NCBI GenBank assembly: GCA_017427625.1
Contig: JAFRSL010000054.1
Coordinates: 1-6,914 of the forward strand
Source of the DNA: Synergistaceae bacterium
Lineage (GTDB): Bacteria > Synergistota > Synergistia > Synergistales > Aminobacteriaceae
Direction: 5' to 3'
DNA length: 6,914 nt
Part shown: positions 5,701 through 6,914 of the stretch, piece by piece
Layout: each line of letters opens with the position of its first letter
Position numbering within the stretch: position 1 is the stretch's first letter
The notes under the pieces: generated by a model
The model's database searches: none
Told to the model about the DNA's origin: nothing
Seen by the model: the letters and a program-made list of their open reading frames with translations, nothing else
Program-made: the position numbers and the translations under genes

Positions 5701-6914
5701 TCCACGTTATAGGGGCATCACCTGAGGCCTCGAATTTCACGGAATAAGGGACATCTTTCGTGGCTGAAGGTATCTCCGTCGTCGTGATTGTCGGACGTGT
5801 TCCAACTGGCGCAGGCTCTGAGACTGTGAGTGTGAATGTCTTGCTGGCCGAGCCGCCGGAATTTGCCGCAGTTACCGTGACTGAGAACGTCCCTGAAGCT
5901 GTCGGTGTACCCGAAATTGCTCCCGTTGCCCCGTCAATCGTAAGCCCTTCCGGAAGCCCCGCCGCGCTCCACGTTACTGTGGCATCGCTCGTCGCTGTGA
6001 GTGCCGCTGAGTATGCTGTGTCTTTTGTTCCCGCCGGAAGAGACTCGGTCGTAATCACAGGTGCGGCCACAACAGGCGCTGTATTTGAGACAGTCAGCGT
6101 TAGTGTCTTCGTATCTTTTCCGCCAGAATTTTCGGCCTTCACAGTTATCGTGAATGTTCCCGTTTCTGTCGGTGTACCTGAGAGAAGGCCAGTGCTGCTT
6201 ACCGTCAGTCCGTCTGGAAGAATGCCGCTCGAAACTGCCCACGTTATTGTTCCTTCGCCTGATGCCGTAAGCTGAACGGAATATGCTGTGCCTTTCACCG
6301 CGTCAGGAAGCGAGGTCGTCGTGATTGTCGGAGCGGGAACAACGGGTTCTGGGTCTGGTTCTGATGGATCAGCCTCTACGTTGTCGGAGAATGTTCCTCT
6401 GTCGGAATGCCTGTCGCCGTATGTGAGAGTCTTTGTGTGTCCGGCATCTGTTGTTACACGCGAGTAGTTGCCCGTAACTTTTGTGTTGGCGTTGTAGTTG
6501 TAGATATGGCCGATTATTCCGCCTGCGTAGGTGTTATTGTTGCTCTCGTAGCTGTAGAGCGACTTTATACTCGTTGAGGCATTCTTGCTTCCGACTGAGT
6601 TGTTCGTGATTGTTGCAGGATCGCTGTACGAGTTTACATATCCTACAATGCCGCCAGCGAAATAATCACGGTATTGGGTGGAGCCTGATACTGCGATTTT
6701 ACCGTCAAACTTGCACCCGTCTATTATTGCGCTGTTCCTTGCCCATCCTACTATGCCTCCGACGTGGCAATCATTGTTCGTGTTTGACACCATAGCGGCC
6801 CGGATATTGCCCGTAACACTGAGATTCTTGATTGCTCCTCCGTGAACAAGCCCGAACAATCCCACGATGTTCTGGTCTGTCTTCACGATGTCGATTTTGA
6901 CAGTATGACCGCCA
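2708..6914 (-). CDS. Very large GLUG / tandem Ig-like (He_PIG) repeat protein, probably exported (N-terminus beyond window)
   Basis: The frame is open from the right edge to the TAA at 2710-2708, giving at least 1401 residues. A GTG at 6886 is in frame, but the upstream codons (GGHTVKIDI) continue the same GLUG-type pattern, so the true start and any signal peptide lie outside. Domains, numbered from the first full codon: about 17-151, four glycine-rich GLUG-type motifs (VGLFG, VGGIVG, AGGIVG, AGGIIG), expected to form a beta-helix-like fold; 180-193, an acidic Pro-rich linker; 194-1264, twelve Ig-like domains of the putative-Ig He_PIG family (PF05345), with recurring APxITT, PITW, GLPxGL, SGTP and FTLTV; 1265-1284, a Pro/Glu linker; 1285-1401, an unrecognised C-terminal module. 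No transmembrane anchor, LPXTG or other sorting tail is visible at the C-terminus. Such proteins usually act outside the cell as adhesins, stalks or surface scaffolds; the ligand is unknown. No enzyme motif is seen. It is probably monocistronic at its 3' end. Confidence 0.93.
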   Translation of the reverse strand, partial: GGHTVKIDIVKTDQNIVGLFGLVHGGAIKNLSVTGNIRAAMVSNTNNDCHVGGIVGWARNSAIIDGCKFDGKIAVSGSTQYRDYFAGGIVGYVNSYSDPATITNNSVGSKNASTSIKSLYSYESNNNTYAGGIIGHIYNYNANTKVTGNYSRVTTDAGHTKTLTYGDRHSDRGTFSDNVEADPSEPDPEPVVPAPTITTTSLPDAVKGTAYSVQLTASGEGTITWAVSSGILPDGLTVSSTGLLSGTPTETGTFTITVKAENSGGKDTKTLTLTVSNTAPVVAAPVITTESLPAGTKDTAYSAALTATSDATVTWSAAGLPEGLTIDGATGAISGTPTASGTFSVTVTAANSGGSASKTFTLTVSEPAPVGTRPTITTTEIPSATKDVPYSVKFEASGDAPITWSAVEAELPVGLTLNETTGELSGTVTGVHATSGPISFAVTATNAAGSDTRTFTLTFIEPTPVVTAPAITTRADLGSFKINESVSIQLEATGTAPITWLHADGEIPAGLTVDSAGLLSGTLTKAGTYTFLVSATNTAGSVSRSFSMTVIAPSPSTFAPVITTSEDLGKFDAGKRISIALKATGTAPITWKAEGLPEGLNISTAGLIYGTVAAADSYIFTVTASNTAGEDARNFTLTIETAVVAPVITTAQDLGTYEHGGDISKKIEATGTSPLTWTAAGLPSWLTFDAGTATLSGKAPDKTGETSFTITVANSAGKDSRKFSLKVKSTVAEVTAPTIKTSTLPDGTVGAIYNATLDADGTSPITWTAAGLPDGLTLNTSGKLAGVPKVGGIFTVNVTAGNSAGNVSKEYTLTIADNNKVSPPKITTEAIIDATEGQEYSFQFAAEGKNITWTATWKTLTGFTFTSDGELKGTPTAAGTYNITVKAKNTAGTDYANFTLKVNNKPDTTVKKPAIQSSKIPDAYQGEDYSYFLEATGTSPMTWKLVDGESLPGGLELAENGEITGKVDTSKAMTFKFKVTATNEGGTSDAKQISLKVVAKTPTFKSDALKEAKWNKKYSFTLKVKDMKPTVWSIEGDLPEGVKFDKGKFSGKPMEAGEFELTISASNGAVEISDEFTLNVKGVTPKIKGSFKKGTEGEAYKSVLKATGVTPLTWDFEDLPDGLDYTTNATGEECTITGTPEEPFNGKITVTVTNGSGDDETSVSKGIKMTIKAVKPKIKTTVTEIPDGVVGERYSFQLKYSPETAEVVWSYSGDMPEGLTLNEDTGVISGVPEEAKVNAKIKVTVANVNKASYKNSQTLYITIKPAEPASDKPEEPEEPERPEFVNGVAYHERGEITAEMLARVANADEVIAAVLPAIEVEEAGMYDFTVSLDVNAPVDGLLVWHSFPNGEDDENDAENAVFLDETNEVIERVPESYSVTLSAWLEPGIIYEPIIAVKIKE
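2711..3061 (-). other. Unrecognised C-terminal module of the large repeat protein
   Basis: The last 117 residues, after a linker of EEPEEPERPE type, do not follow the Ig-like pattern. A predicted helix (ITAEMLARVANADEVIAAVL) is followed by a strand-rich part with GMYDFTVSLDV, GLLVWHSFP, a highly acidic loop GEDDENDAEN, and a closing SYSVTLSAWLEPGIIYEPII. The alternating hydrophobic pattern suggests a compact beta-sandwich. There is no hydrophobic tail or basic end that would mark a sorting signal. I cannot name the family; a role as secretion or surface-attachment module is a guess from position alone. Confidence 0.55.
3122..6334 (-). repeat. Twelve tandem Ig-like (He_PIG) domains, about 80-90 residues each
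   Basis: Residue limits, numbered from the first full codon, are approximately 194-277, 284-365, 373-459, 468-551, 559-640, 645-728, 736-816, 823-902, 912-998, 1000-1081, 1084-1172 and 1175-1264. Each has a central Trp, usually in PITW or TW, followed in most by GLPxGLT, then SGTP and a closing TFTLTV-like strand. Copies 1-7 are closely alike; copies 8-12 diverge and are richer in lysine. Copy 8 lacks the LPxGL motif and has LTGFTF instead. At DNA level the period is about 255-290 bp, seen as recurring CCACGT words on the plus strand near 6239, 5969, 5702, 5414, 5141 and 4883. Confidence 0.9.
6461..6865 (-). repeat. Four GLUG-type motifs in the N-terminal part of the large protein
   Basis: Within the large gene, four copies start VGLFGLVHGGAIKNLSVTG, VGGIVGWARNSAIIDG, AGGIVGYVNSYSDPATITNN and AGGIIGHIYNYNANTKVTGN. 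Each pairs a G-rich turn with a short hydrophobic strand, spaced about 35-45 residues apart. GLUG motifs are known from bacterial surface and adhesin-like proteins. More copies probably lie upstream, since the reading at the window edge (GGHTVKIDI) has the same style. Confidence 0.75.

Noticed and set aside
3122..6334. CRISPR array or short tandem repeat interpretation of the repeated words
   Set aside because: The period is about 255-290 bp and the copies translate in frame to Ig-like domains; there are no short identical repeats with unique spacers.
6884..6886. GTG as the true start of the large repeat protein
   Set aside because: The frame continues upstream to the window edge with GGHTVKIDI, which fits the GLUG-type repeat pattern, and a start here would leave no signal peptide. 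The gene is treated as 5'-partial.

Overview
The window reads as chromosomal DNA from an anaerobic, probably gut-type bacterium of roughly balanced GC. The lineage is inference. A secreted stand-alone subtilase-propeptide-like protein beside a very large putative-Ig (He_PIG) repeat protein with GLUG motifs recalls Synergistota (Synergistaceae), but no phylogenetic marker gene is present to prove it.

Layout. Positions 1-974 (minus strand) hold the first two thirds of a glycoside hydrolase family 1 enzyme of the 6-phospho-beta-glucosidase type; its 3' end lies off the left edge. A short divergent intergenic region with back-to-back -10 elements leads into a plus-strand gene at 1116-1790 for a secreted SYLF/Ysc84-domain protein, followed by a hairpin terminator. 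At 1897-2265 is a small secreted protein resembling the inhibitor I9 prodomain of subtilisin-like proteases, but with no protease domain attached. A tRNA operon follows: a good sigma70-type promoter (TTGACA, 17 bp, TAGAAT), tRNA-Thr(TGT), tRNA-Tyr(GTA), tRNA-Thr(GGT), and a 10-bp hairpin terminator at 2593-2630.

From 2708 to the right edge, on the minus strand, runs one very large gene, open through the window end and therefore lacking its true start. It encodes GLUG-type glycine-rich motifs, then twelve tandem Ig-like (He_PIG) domains, a Pro/Glu linker and an unrecognised C-terminal module. It is most likely an exported or cell-surface protein. Its own terminator (2665-2692, minus strand) faces the tRNA terminator, so the two units converge and are insulated from each other.

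The genes do not form one pathway. Three of the four proteins look exported (two with visible signal peptides, one by its domains), so the right-hand part is an envelope or extracellular region interrupted by a housekeeping tRNA operon. The GH1 enzyme is a cytoplasmic sugar-catabolism gene that probably belongs to a unit continuing off the left side. I did not find a convincing new multi-gene system. The most unusual items are the free-standing I9-like protein, the architecture and lysine gradient of the repeat protein, and the reduced tRNA cluster.
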